Shown one piece after another: positions 17,034-25,744 of a stretch of 49,006 nt of DNA. Position numbers and translations under genes: made by a program. The notes below the pieces were generated by a model. The model was not told the origin of the DNA. It did no database searches and was given only the letters and a program-made list of their open reading frames with translations. Position 1 is the stretch's first letter. Each line of letters starts with the position of its first letter. This stretch comes from FCB group bacterium (GTDB lineage Bacteria; Fidelibacterota; Marinisomatia; Marinisomatales; J089). Where the stretch lies: the NCBI GenBank assembly GCA_013152835.1, contig JAADFQ010000129.1:1-49006 (forward strand), in the 5' to 3' direction.

Positions 17034-18045
17034 CTGGCATTATCTCCACAAATGAATCTAACAGTTGTTTAACTTTTTTATACGATAACCGTGTTGGTCC
17101 CAAAATAGCTAATTGACCCGTGATCACACCGCTGGAAAACGGTGCCGTGATTACCGCACACCGGTGGAGTAGCTGATCTTCATTTTCTGACCCGATGGAC
17201 CAGAAAATATCCGGCGTATTCAATGACCGGTTGATCACCGGTTCCAATTTGCCCTCATCCAACGCTGTAATTGTATCGTTGAGCATAGTTTGATCCTGAA
17301 ATTCAGGATGTGATAATAACGGTTGAAGCGACGAAGAATAAATCAGCATATCCGTTGAAAAATGAAAATATTCCTCGGTATGATTCAGAATGATCTGTAC
17401 AATTTCATGATTGAAGACTTCCGTTTCTTTCAGCCGACTATCAATTGATGAAATTATTTCAGCCAAGGTTACCCCGGATAACCGTTCATTAAGCATAATA
17501 CGGATTTTTTCCAAATCCTTGGGATTCACACGAACATCCAGATTGAGAACGATCGATTTTACCATCCCGGATTCCATTGCCAGAACCATCATTATGCGTT
17601 CGTCCGTAAGAGAGATAAGCTCAATATCACGAAGAACACTCTGGTCCGGATCAGGAATCACGACCATTCCAAATAATTGACTCAATTTTCCCAATAATTG
17701 TGCCGTGGCCTGTAAAACATTATTGATATCCACGGATAAATGCGTCAATTCTTCCACTACTTCGGGGGGTAATATGTTTTTTGGATGATCTTCCAGACAA
17801 TTGTCCACATAATACCGATAACCTTCATCAGTTGGAATCCGGCCCGCAGATGTATAGGGATGAGTCAGTAATCCTTTTTGTTCCAGCCGGAACAGGATTT
17901 GGCGAATAGAAGCGGAACTCAGGGGAATGGAATACCGCTGTTTGAGATGTATAGACCCCACCGGTTGGATAGAGGAGATGAATTCCTCCACCGTTTTTTT
18001 AAGGAGTTGTTTCTCGCGATCAGTTAAAATGATTTTTTTATCCAT
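17023..18045 (-). CDS. hrcA: Heat-inducible transcription repressor HrcA
   Basis: HrcA represses class I heat-shock genes through the CIRCE element. The 340-residue protein has an N-terminal winged helix (LTDREKQLLKKTVEEFI, a recognition segment with SSASIRQILFRLEQKG, and HPYTSAGRIPTDEGYRYYVD) followed by the HrcA ligand domain. It is 54 bases downstream of ftsX. I do not find a CIRCE-type inverted repeat in that gap or elsewhere in the operon, so the target of HrcA must lie outside this window. Confidence 0.96.
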   Translation of the reverse strand: MDKKIILTDREKQLLKKTVEEFISSIQPVGSIHLKQRYSIPLSSASIRQILFRLEQKGLLTHPYTSAGRIPTDEGYRYYVDNCLEDHPKNILPPEVVEELTHLSVDINNVLQATAQLLGKLSQLFGMVVIPDPDQSVLRDIELISLTDERIMMVLAMESGMVKSIVLNLDVRVNPKDLEKIRIMLNERLSGVTLAEIISSIDSRLKETEVFNHEIVQIILNHTEEYFHFSTDMLIYSSSLQPLLSHPEFQDQTMLNDTITALDEGKLEPVINRSLNTPDIFWSIGSENEDQLLHRCAVITAPFSSGVITGQLAILGPTRLSYKKVKQLLDSFVEIMPDVC

Positions 18046-18099
18046 AATTCAATCAGTAAAATTACAGACTTGCATTGATGTAGAACAAGATATGAGGCT

Positions 18100-18969
18100 T
18101 CAGGTTCGCAAGAATTTTGATACGGCCCGTTGGGCGCTGACGATCCCCACAAAAATCGATACCAGCAACAGGGCAGGCAAAAGCATAGGGTCGGGATTAA
18201 TGTGGAAACGATAACGACTCAATAAAACATTCCCCCACCTTAGCGCGCCCATAGTAAGCCCGTAGGTCAGCAATCCCGCGGTGATCGACAATAATATTGA
18301 TTCCACCATAAATGGTATTTTTATAAACCAACGGGAAGCTCCGATTAGTTGCAGCGACTTCATTAATTCCTGACGCGCATAAGCGGATAAACGAATGGTC
18401 CCGGACATGATAACAATTGTGATCAGCAAGATAACCGCCGCTATAAGGACTTCAATTTTCACCGCCTGTTCATAGGCTTTTTCAATCCTTGTGATTAACC
18501 GTCCCTGATAACTGATTTCATCCACGCCCTCAAGGGCACGAATCTGTCGAATAATTGCCTCGGGATATACCGGTTCTTTCGTATCCCGCACAACATTGAC
18601 AACGCAACTCGGCGGTAATGGATTATATCCCAACATTAATTCCACATCTTCACCAAACTGATCTTTAAATATTCGTTTCGCATCATCCGAAGTAATGATT
18701 GTCGTGGATCGTACTCCTTCGATAGCATCGATTTCACTCTTTAACCGGGACAGATCATCGGTACGTACATCCGGAAGAAAAAAGACTTCAATTTTATATT
18801 TCGATCGTACATACTCGATCAGTTGATGAGAATTTACACCGATAACGAACAAAACACTGAGAACGGCCAGATTCAGAACCATGCTCACTACCGTCGTAGT
18901 CGCTGTCAGTTTATGCCGAACTATATTCCGGATACCCTCCGAAATCAGGAATGCCAAGCGATCCATCAT
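18100..18969 (-). CDS. ftsX: Cell division protein FtsX
   Basis: FtsX is the membrane subunit of the FtsEX complex, which controls peptidoglycan hydrolases at the septum. The 289-residue protein has an N-terminal helix at about 20-45. A large extracytoplasmic loop follows at about 50-165. Three C-terminal helices of the FtsX permease domain lie at about 175-283. The first ATG (18969) forms an ATGA overlap with the end of ftsE. Confidence 0.95.
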   Translation of the reverse strand: MMDRLAFLISEGIRNIVRHKLTATTTVVSMVLNLAVLSVLFVIGVNSHQLIEYVRSKYKIEVFFLPDVRTDDLSRLKSEIDAIEGVRSTTIITSDDAKRIFKDQFGEDVELMLGYNPLPPSCVVNVVRDTKEPVYPEAIIRQIRALEGVDEISYQGRLITRIEKAYEQAVKIEVLIAAVILLITIVIMSGTIRLSAYARQELMKSLQLIGASRWFIKIPFMVESILLSITAGLLTYGLTMGALRWGNVLLSRYRFHINPDPMLLPALLLVSIFVGIVSAQRAVSKFLRT

Positions 18970-19619
18970 TCGCCGAGTAACCGTCCCTTTTGCATCTGAA
19001 TCACACGCTGATCCCGTCCTTTGATCAGATTGTAGTCATGAGTGCTCATGAAAATCGTTACGCCATCTTTGTTAATCGAGTCCAACAGCGCAATCAAATC
19101 AAACGATGTTACCGGGTCCAGATTACCGGTAGGTTCATCGGCCAGGATAATATCCGGGTCTTTCACGAGGGCTCGCGCAATACACACCCGTTGTTGTTCC
19201 CCTCCGCTTAACTCCGACGGTTTATGGTTTTCTTTTCCCTTGAGACCTACCTGATCCAGCACTTCGGGTACCAGCGCGGCAATATTGTTTTTCGAATGTC
19301 CCATCACGTGCAAAGGAAGCGCCACATTCTGCGCCACCGAACGATCATCAAGTAAATGATAATCCTGAAAAATCATTCCAATATTCTGCCGAAGTTTTGG
19401 AATCTGTCTCCGTTTGATTTTATTGGAATAATACCCATCAATTTCCACAACCCCTTTATTCGGAATTAGATCCATATAGATCATCCGCATCAGCGTTGTT
19501 TTCCCGCATCCGGTTGGACCAATCAGAAATACAAAATCACCCTCACGGATTTGAAAACTAATATCATAGATTCCTCCTCCGCGGCGAAATTCATATGTGA
19601 CGTGTTGAAATTCTATCAT
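18966..19619 (-). CDS. ftsE: Cell division ATP-binding protein FtsE
   Basis: FtsE is the ABC ATPase partner of FtsX. The 217-residue protein contains Walker A GPTGCGKTT, a Q-loop segment with GMIFQDYHLLDDRSV, the signature LSGGEQQRVCIARALV, Walker B with the FtsE-like DIILADEPTGNLD, and the switch histidine in STHD. It follows the exchanger gene by 9 bases and overlaps ftsX by 4. Confidence 0.96.
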   Translation of the reverse strand: MIEFQHVTYEFRRGGGIYDISFQIREGDFVFLIGPTGCGKTTLMRMIYMDLIPNKGVVEIDGYYSNKIKRRQIPKLRQNIGMIFQDYHLLDDRSVAQNVALPLHVMGHSKNNIAALVPEVLDQVGLKGKENHKPSELSGGEQQRVCIARALVKDPDIILADEPTGNLDPVTSFDLIALLDSINKDGVTIFMSTHDYNLIKGRDQRVIQMQKGRLLGE

Positions 19620-19628
19620 TCTTTACAG

Positions 19629-20555
19629 TTACCGCTGAAATAGAAAATACACAAAAACCGTATAGCTGAGCACTAATAACCCTGATGCCCAGCGAGGAAC
19701 CTTTCCTGAAAATCTACTCAGGGGTAAAAAAGTCAGTCCGAAAAGAATCATTAAGGGAATTTCGAATGTATTGATTGATGGTGAGATTTTGAGCGGTTTT
19801 AGAATACTCACGATTCCAAGGACTGACAAGAGATTAAAAATGTTCGATCCGATAATATTCCCCAGGGAAATGGCACCCTGGCGTCTGAAGGCGGCGACGA
19901 CTGAGGTAGCCAGTTCCGGCAGGCTGGTTCCAAAAGCCACTACCGTCATTCCAATCACCATTTCACTGATTCCATAAATACGCGCAATCGTGATGGCTCC
20001 ATCAATAAACCATTCGCTCCCAAAATACAATAAAATACTGCCAACGACTAATAATCCGACGGAAAATACGGATGAATGAACGCGGTCGGATACGACCTCC
20101 ACATCTACCGGAGGTTTTAGAAACTTTTTTGTGGTGTAGAATATCAAGGCCGAAAAAAACAATCCGCCCTCCCATCGCGCCAGAGTTCCGTCCATGGCAA
20201 AGATCATTAAAACCAAGGATATAACCAGATAAAAAGCCAAATCCCGGATAATCACCGGGAGATTAATGGCAATCGGGAAAATAAGTGTACTCAGTCCCAG
20301 GACCATGCCGATGTTGGTAATATTTGAACCCAGGACATTTCCTACTGCAATCGAATCCGAATTATGAATTGCCGCTTTGACGCTGACGAATAATTCCGGT
20401 AATGAAGTACCAAAAGCCACAATCGTCAGGCCGATTACCAGTGGGGACATCCGCAACATCCGGGCGATATGGACGCCTCCTTTCACTAACCACTCGGCCC
20501 CAAAATACAGGGTAATCGAGCCCAAAAGCAGTTTAAGGAGACTCAGGCCAATCAT
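19629..20555 (-). CDS. Sodium/calcium exchanger family protein (YrbG-type CaCA)
   Basis: The 308-residue membrane protein has two inverted alpha repeats. Each contains the ion-binding signature: GLTIVAFGTSLPELFVSVKA (about 41-60) with GNVLGSNITNIG, and VVAFGTSLPELATSVVAA with GNIIGSNIFNLL. About ten helices are predicted. Members exchange sodium or protons for calcium across the membrane. Its start shares one base with the nadD stop (TGATG), so it is translationally coupled. Confidence 0.95.
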   Translation of the reverse strand: MIGLSLLKLLLGSITLYFGAEWLVKGGVHIARMLRMSPLVIGLTIVAFGTSLPELFVSVKAAIHNSDSIAVGNVLGSNITNIGMVLGLSTLIFPIAINLPVIIRDLAFYLVISLVLMIFAMDGTLARWEGGLFFSALIFYTTKKFLKPPVDVEVVSDRVHSSVFSVGLLVVGSILLYFGSEWFIDGAITIARIYGISEMVIGMTVVAFGTSLPELATSVVAAFRRQGAISLGNIIGSNIFNLLSVLGIVSILKPLKISPSINTFEIPLMILFGLTFLPLSRFSGKVPRWASGLLVLSYTVFVYFLFQR

Positions 20556-21139
20556 CAGGAATATAAATTATGTCTGTCGATAAATTCCCAAACCGGCTGT
20601 GTAACCATATAACGGATAGTTTTATTTTCTTTCCAACGTCTTCGGATTGTCGTAGATGATATTTCGATCCGGGGAATATTGGAAAATCTTACTTTTCTTA
20701 AGATCCAACTTTCGACCGTACTCGGTTTAAATCCCGGTCGTAAGGCAACAATAACCTGACATTCTTCCAGAATTTTTTCCGGTTCTTTCCAGGTTTCAAA
20801 TTCACCAAGCGTATCGGATCCGATTAAAAAATAGGTTTCGTTCCGCGTAAGTCCCCGTTCTGATTTTAATCCGCGAATCGTATCAATAGAATAGGAAACA
20901 CCTCCCCGCTTAATTTCAATATCGGAAATTTCAAAATGCGGATTACTGGCAACGGCGCTTTCCAGCATTTTCAGACGCAGGTTCACCGGTGTAAGGGGCG
21001 ACGATTGTTTGTGCGGGGGTATCAGGGCCGGGATAAAAATAATTTTATCGAAATTTTCCGCTTCACAGATCGTCTGAGCAATTAATAAATGTCCAATATG
21101 AGGCGGGTCAAACGTTCCCCCAAATATGCAAATTTTCAT
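20555..21139 (-). CDS. nadD: Nicotinate-nucleotide adenylyltransferase
   Basis: NadD makes deamido-NAD from nicotinate mononucleotide and ATP. The protein has the signature IFGGTFDPPHIGHLLIAQ at the N-terminus, FLIGSDTLGEFETWKEPEKI in the middle and the ISSTTIRRR motif near the end. I chose the ATG at 21137-21139 (194 residues) over an in-frame ATG at 21169. It forms an ATGA overlap with the bamD stop and starts directly before the first beta strand. The upstream 10 residues are not family-like. Confidence 0.95.
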   Translation of the reverse strand: MKICIFGGTFDPPHIGHLLIAQTICEAENFDKIIFIPALIPPHKQSSPLTPVNLRLKMLESAVASNPHFEISDIEIKRGGVSYSIDTIRGLKSERGLTRNETYFLIGSDTLGEFETWKEPEKILEECQVIVALRPGFKPSTVESWILRKVRFSNIPRIEISSTTIRRRWKENKTIRYMVTQPVWEFIDRHNLYS

Positions 21140-21906
21140 CCTTTTGCCTTTTGAAGTCGACGCTCGCATTTTTTCATGGCCGTGTCCGCTTTGTCAATCA
21201 GTTCAGCGTCCTTCAGGTTCTGCTCATATTGAACATAGATTTCCCGGGCCTTTTCGATATCCCGCAATTCGCAGTAGGCTATTATTAACCCCAGATAGGA
21301 TTTGGACAAATATTCCGTATCATAATATGATTTTAACACTTCATTAAAAGCATCAATAGCTGAATCATAAACGCCGAGTTTGATATACAGGATTCCAGTT
21401 TCATAGGCTTTGCGACCCAGCTTGTTTCGCAATTTTTTCATCATCTCATTGGCTTCATCAGTAAATTTTGAGTCCGGGTAATCGTCAAGAAATTCCTGAA
21501 TTTTTTCAATTGCCTTATTGGTGCTGGTTTGATCCAGGTAGTATTCGGGAGATTCTTCGAAATAACTTTGACAAATCCGCCAACGCGCTTTTTCAACAAA
21601 GGGACTAAACATCATTCGACGGGTTAATCGGTCATACTCTGAGATCGCCAGAATATACTCTTCATTATTAAAATACGACTCCCCCAGATAGAACATGGCA
21701 TCGTCTCCCCATTCCGTGTGGGAGCCGCTTAACACGACATAGTTAAATTCATCCTGGGCCTGGACATATTTCTTTTTATTGAAATATTCCATCCCCTTTT
21801 TGAACCGTGCCTCAAAATCCATTTCATCTTCAGGTTTTGATCCCGCACAACTAAAAACGGTTAAGAAAAACAAGCCGCCGAGTATAATCAGAATAATTCG
21901 TTTCAT
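21136..21906 (-). CDS. bamD: Outer-membrane assembly lipoprotein BamD
   Basis: BamD is the TPR lipoprotein of the BAM complex that inserts beta-barrel proteins. The 256-residue precursor has a signal peptide with a lipobox ending at C20 (LTVFSC). Five TPR-like helical pairs follow (for example FKKGMEYFNKKKYVQAQDEF and WGDDAMFYLGESYFNNEEY). The order and spacing, including the segment RWRICQSYFEESPEYYLDQ, match BamD. It lies next to a barrel-domain protein and other envelope genes. Confidence 0.9.
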   Translation of the reverse strand: MKRIILIILGGLFFLTVFSCAGSKPEDEMDFEARFKKGMEYFNKKKYVQAQDEFNYVVLSGSHTEWGDDAMFYLGESYFNNEEYILAISEYDRLTRRMMFSPFVEKARWRICQSYFEESPEYYLDQTSTNKAIEKIQEFLDDYPDSKFTDEANEMMKKLRNKLGRKAYETGILYIKLGVYDSAIDAFNEVLKSYYDTEYLSKSYLGLIIAYCELRDIEKAREIYVQYEQNLKDAELIDKADTAMKKCERRLQKAKG

Positions 21907-21910
21907 TGGT

Positions 21911-22825
21911 CTACCAGGTTAGAGCAAAAGCAATTCCACCGATTCCATACGGTGCTTTCCGGTCGTAAATCAGCCCCATCGTAGGTTTCACTTTATTCCG
22001 TCGTTCAATAGAATTTCGATTAGAACTCCACAACGCTTCAAAGGCGCTGGCAACATGATTAAACATGATGGCGCTAACGGCAAATTTTGCCATTTTAAGA
22101 TAAGAATTATTTTTCGCCCGTTGAGAAAGGTAATTGTCACGATGACGGGTCATGATCAGGATTTCAGTACTGTCGCCGACATCTTTCTGTTTTTCCCAAT
22201 AGAGTGGATTTCCATCCTGATCATATACATCATCCCAACCACCCACGAACTGATCATATTTTCCGATATTTTCATAGAAATCCCGATCACGTAAGACGAT
22301 TAGCCCGGGATCATTCCCCAATTGTCCCAATGTATCCTGGGCAATGAGCACACCGTTGAGTTCCAAAATCAGATGATGAGTGCCGCCAAAACGTACATCG
22401 GCATAACTCACCCCCAGAACCGGCGTATTGGTGATAAAGTTTTCCAGAGTCCAATGCTGGTCAGCATATTTTTCATAATTAATGCGTATATCTTCGGCCC
22501 GGGTTGACCAATTCCAGTAGCTGTACAAACCAAATAATTCAATCCCGGCAAATAAGGACGTTCGCCACCACGCTTCGCGATTATAATACTGTCCCAACCC
22601 CGGCACAACCAGCGACATAACCAGCGGACGACCATGATAAACGATAGCCATGGAATCGGTTGAGTCCTGGACGGTCATGGTTGAATAAATCGGTGTTTCG
22701 AATCCCCGGTAATAGTTGTCCAGAATTCCTTTACCAAACCCGCTCGCACTGATGACCAGCAAGGAAAGAAAGAATTGGTTAAAAACCGAATAGGATCGTG
22801 AAATAGTTTCTGTTTTCATGGCCAT
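21911..22825 (-). CDS. DUF5683-like secreted or envelope protein
   Basis: The 304-residue product has a hydrophobic N-terminal segment (about 15-31). A short conserved motif SLVVPGLGQYYNREAWWRTS near residue 72 is followed by a second hydrophobic stretch. It matches what I remember of DUF5683-type proteins of the FCB group, which have no known function. The remainder is polar and ends with a beta-strand-like YGIGGIAFALTW. The start (22825, or the ATG at 22819) lies inside the end of the upstream barrel gene, a 47-base overlap, so the two are coupled. Neither start has a clear ribosome-binding site. Confidence 0.6.
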   Translation of the reverse strand: MAMKTETISRSYSVFNQFFLSLLVISASGFGKGILDNYYRGFETPIYSTMTVQDSTDSMAIVYHGRPLVMSLVVPGLGQYYNREAWWRTSLFAGIELFGLYSYWNWSTRAEDIRINYEKYADQHWTLENFITNTPVLGVSYADVRFGGTHHLILELNGVLIAQDTLGQLGNDPGLIVLRDRDFYENIGKYDQFVGGWDDVYDQDGNPLYWEKQKDVGDSTEILIMTRHRDNYLSQRAKNNSYLKMAKFAVSAIMFNHVASAFEALWSSNRNSIERRNKVKPTMGLIYDRKAPYGIGGIAFALTW

Positions 22826-25739
22826 ATTGAATTGTCTGTTCTTGGTATTGTTTTTGAAAAGAAGTCAGCCCACGGTGTATTTCCCAGCCAATCGCCACCG
22901 GGAAATTATAAAAGCTGAACCCATTTATTCGCCATTGAAATCCGATAGATTTTTTCATCGAGAAATCCGTATCCCACGCATCACCAAATTGAAACAGGAT
23001 TCCCGCTACCGAATTCTGCCAGATTAACCATCCGGTTTTGATATGCCGTTCCCTGAAAACAGGAACCCGGAAAGCTAATCGTTCGACAAAAAGGTTTTTC
23101 CCCTCCATGCTGTAGAACGGATATCCTTGTATCCCCGGAAGTCCGCCACCAAAAAAATTAAAGAATGAGTCGGCTTCCTGATTGGAAATGTAGCCAAATT
23201 CAGTCTCCGTCGTCAGGGTCCACCGGGGAGTGTGTGGAATATCTTTCGACCATTTTATGTTTCCTTCGAATCGCCATAAATCGTTGGATTTAAAAATTTC
23301 CTGCAATGTGCCGGCATTATTCAGGTCCAGTCCATCTATGAAATCGTTCAATTCGTATGTTAGTCGCAAGTCTGCCACAAATTGTTTTGACGGATTAATA
23401 TTTCCATCGAAACGAGGTTGGTGAATATCCGTTTTCCAGTGTATACCCAGGGATGAACCGCGATAATAATCATAGGCCAGTCCACCCTGGAGGGCTTCCC
23501 CGGGAATCGTTTCTTTGATAAAAGCCCGGTATCGCTGCCAATTCCCGTAGAGTTCCAAATAATCAATCCCGAAGATCGGAATCAGCATTCCTCCCTGGAA
23601 TTGAACCATGCGAAAGCGCAGGTTATTATCAATTGAATATACGCTGTATAGATTACGCTCAAAGGTATTTCGTGTTAAATAGGTGGTTTCAGCATAAAGT
23701 GTTGGAAAAAACCGGTGGAACTCAAATCTGAAGAATAAATCCACATCCTTGTTCCGATTCATTCCGGCGCCCCCAAAAATATTCAGGCGGTGTAAAATCT
23801 CATCGGAATAAAAATAAAAACCCGGTTTAAACGTGTTATAATCCATCATGAGACGGGGCAAGAGAAACATGGGCGGAAACTGATCCTCGTATGCATAGAT
23901 TTCACGTTGAACATCCTGCTCCAGAATGGGTCGTTTCAGCTGTCCGTTTCGGCGGTAATAAACCGGAGAATAGCCCACCAATTCATCATCGACCGGTACC
24001 AGGGAATCCATTAAGGCGATTTTATAGCCGCCGTCTGCATATTCTACATATAAACATTGCCCGGAGGAATTGACATTGGGCATAAAGGCACCACCCAAAA
24101 CATTCGTTACAAAGGTCTGCTTCCCGGTTTCCGGATTCAACTGATATAAATTAAAAATCCCGGTTCGGTCGTCAGCATACAGCCAATTCCCATCAGGAGA
24201 CACGGTTAAATCACGTTCATCCCATTCCCGGGTATTTAACAGGGGACGAATCGTTGAATCGGAAAAATCATAGGCATATATATTCCGAAAATGATTCGTT
24301 GTGGCATCAAATACCAAGCGGTTTTGATCGGAATCGAAATGCAATTGATGAACCAATCGATGGTCCTGGAAATCGGTCAACTGACTGATGGAGCGATCTG
24401 CCAGGGAAAGCATGAAAACATTTTCCATCCCATCCCGGGTGGATATATAAGCAATGGCCGAATCCCCGGGAATGAATACCGGTGACCGTCCCCGGGAATC
24501 TTTGGTCAATCGCGTGGATTTGTCTTTCTGAATATCATAGGCAAAAAGATCATTATAACTGGAACCGGATCCATTGGGATGATCGGGACGGCGACTGTAA
24601 TAAATCGTTTGTCCGTCCGGAGACCATGCGGCTGCACTCTGTACTCCCTTGGCTACCAGCTTCTCTTTTTTTGTAGCCATATCATGTATGTATAGATTCG
24701 TCTGGCTAAAATAATCATTCCCGCGATTGGAAATATAAATAAAGCGTTTACCGCCTTTATCCCAGATCGGATATAAATTTGTTGTCCCTTCGCCCAATAT
24801 AATCCGGCCGCCGACTTCATGGGTTCGAACAGTTTCCGTCAGGATTTCGTATCGTTTTTCCAAGGTATGTGCAAATTGGGAATAGAGGCTGTCGCCATCA
24901 ATCCCCACGGTTCTTTTTATCGCCTGATTTATGGAAAAGCGGGTTGGACGGGAAAGTTCCTGAACCAGTTTGCGAAGTTTATCCGATCCATATTTCACGG
25001 CAATAAACCGGGTCAGCGCATATCCTGAATTGTACACGGATTCATTCCCAATGCCCCGTTTTCCGAAAGAATTCATGGCCGGAAAGGACAACAGATTATC
25101 ATGCATCACGCGATCACGCAGAATCATATCGCGATGGGTGTCCCAATTATCATAGTCCGACCCGTCAAACTGGTACTGAGCCAGTCCTTCCGCCAGCCAG
25201 GGTGGGACCACCGTCCCGGGGACAGCATAGCTGATAATTTCATTGGGATAACCGAACAATACGTCTTTCCGCTTTTCCGGTTCATATCCGATCCATTGCA
25301 GATACAGAGCGGGGAAATTTTGTCCGGCTTTCATGGACTTCTGCATCGTCACGATATGGGTGAATTCATGGGTCACTACATTTTGTAGCCACCGGTGGGA
25401 ACCGCGTAATTCATAATCCAGAGGACTGGCCCAGATAACAATTTTATTATCGTAATAATAGGCTGCTCCATTGGCAATATCATCCGTATCCATGAAGATC
25501 AGGTGTGTTTTCGATTTGGGTTCATACTGATACAGCTCAGTCACTTTGGGATAAATGAGTTCCGCCACCTCGGCACCTTCCTGGGCGCTGTGTCTGGTAG
25601 CATCGTAAAAGTGAATAATGAAATGCTCCGTCTCGAATGTTTGCCAGTCCAATTCCGGATGATTATAGGCAAACTGGGCAAATCCAACACCTGATATGAA
25701 CAATATTATTGCTGTTATATATAAGGTTATCCTTGCCAT
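22779..25739 (-). CDS. Secreted gluzincin peptidase, TolB-like propeller and outer-membrane barrel in one protein
   Basis: The 986-residue product has a signal peptide (about 1-21). Next is a peptidase-MA-like domain with HEFTH at 124-128 and the downstream ligand in WLAEGLAQY (E184), as in gluzincin zinc peptidases. WD40-like TolB-type blades follow at about 310-600 (KRFIYISNRGN, SAAAWSPDGQTIYYSRR, DLTVSPDGNWLYADD). The last third, about 650-986, is beta-rich and ends in F (YFTILFGF), as outer-membrane barrels do. The peptidase and propeller would face one side of the barrel. Substrate and topology are unknown. It lies between the M6-like gene and the DUF5683-like gene. Confidence 0.85.
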   Translation of the reverse strand: MARITLYITAIILFISGVGFAQFAYNHPELDWQTFETEHFIIHFYDATRHSAQEGAEVAELIYPKVTELYQYEPKSKTHLIFMDTDDIANGAAYYYDNKIVIWASPLDYELRGSHRWLQNVVTHEFTHIVTMQKSMKAGQNFPALYLQWIGYEPEKRKDVLFGYPNEIISYAVPGTVVPPWLAEGLAQYQFDGSDYDNWDTHRDMILRDRVMHDNLLSFPAMNSFGKRGIGNESVYNSGYALTRFIAVKYGSDKLRKLVQELSRPTRFSINQAIKRTVGIDGDSLYSQFAHTLEKRYEILTETVRTHEVGGRIILGEGTTNLYPIWDKGGKRFIYISNRGNDYFSQTNLYIHDMATKKEKLVAKGVQSAAAWSPDGQTIYYSRRPDHPNGSGSSYNDLFAYDIQKDKSTRLTKDSRGRSPVFIPGDSAIAYISTRDGMENVFMLSLADRSISQLTDFQDHRLVHQLHFDSDQNRLVFDATTNHFRNIYAYDFSDSTIRPLLNTREWDERDLTVSPDGNWLYADDRTGIFNLYQLNPETGKQTFVTNVLGGAFMPNVNSSGQCLYVEYADGGYKIALMDSLVPVDDELVGYSPVYYRRNGQLKRPILEQDVQREIYAYEDQFPPMFLLPRLMMDYNTFKPGFYFYSDEILHRLNIFGGAGMNRNKDVDLFFRFEFHRFFPTLYAETTYLTRNTFERNLYSVYSIDNNLRFRMVQFQGGMLIPIFGIDYLELYGNWQRYRAFIKETIPGEALQGGLAYDYYRGSSLGIHWKTDIHQPRFDGNINPSKQFVADLRLTYELNDFIDGLDLNNAGTLQEIFKSNDLWRFEGNIKWSKDIPHTPRWTLTTETEFGYISNQEADSFFNFFGGGLPGIQGYPFYSMEGKNLFVERLAFRVPVFRERHIKTGWLIWQNSVAGILFQFGDAWDTDFSMKKSIGFQWRINGFSFYNFPVAIGWEIHRGLTSFQKQYQEQTIQYGHENRNYFTILFGF

Positions 25740-25744
25740 TTAAT

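Noticed and set aside
18046-18099. Possible CIRCE element before hrcA
   Set aside because: No TTAGCACTC-like half-site or 9-base-spaced complement is present in the gap.
20553-21169. nadD start at the in-frame ATG at 21169
   Set aside because: The ten added residues come before the conserved KICIFGGTFDP strand and are encoded inside bamD. The ATGA overlap at 21136-21139 fits better.
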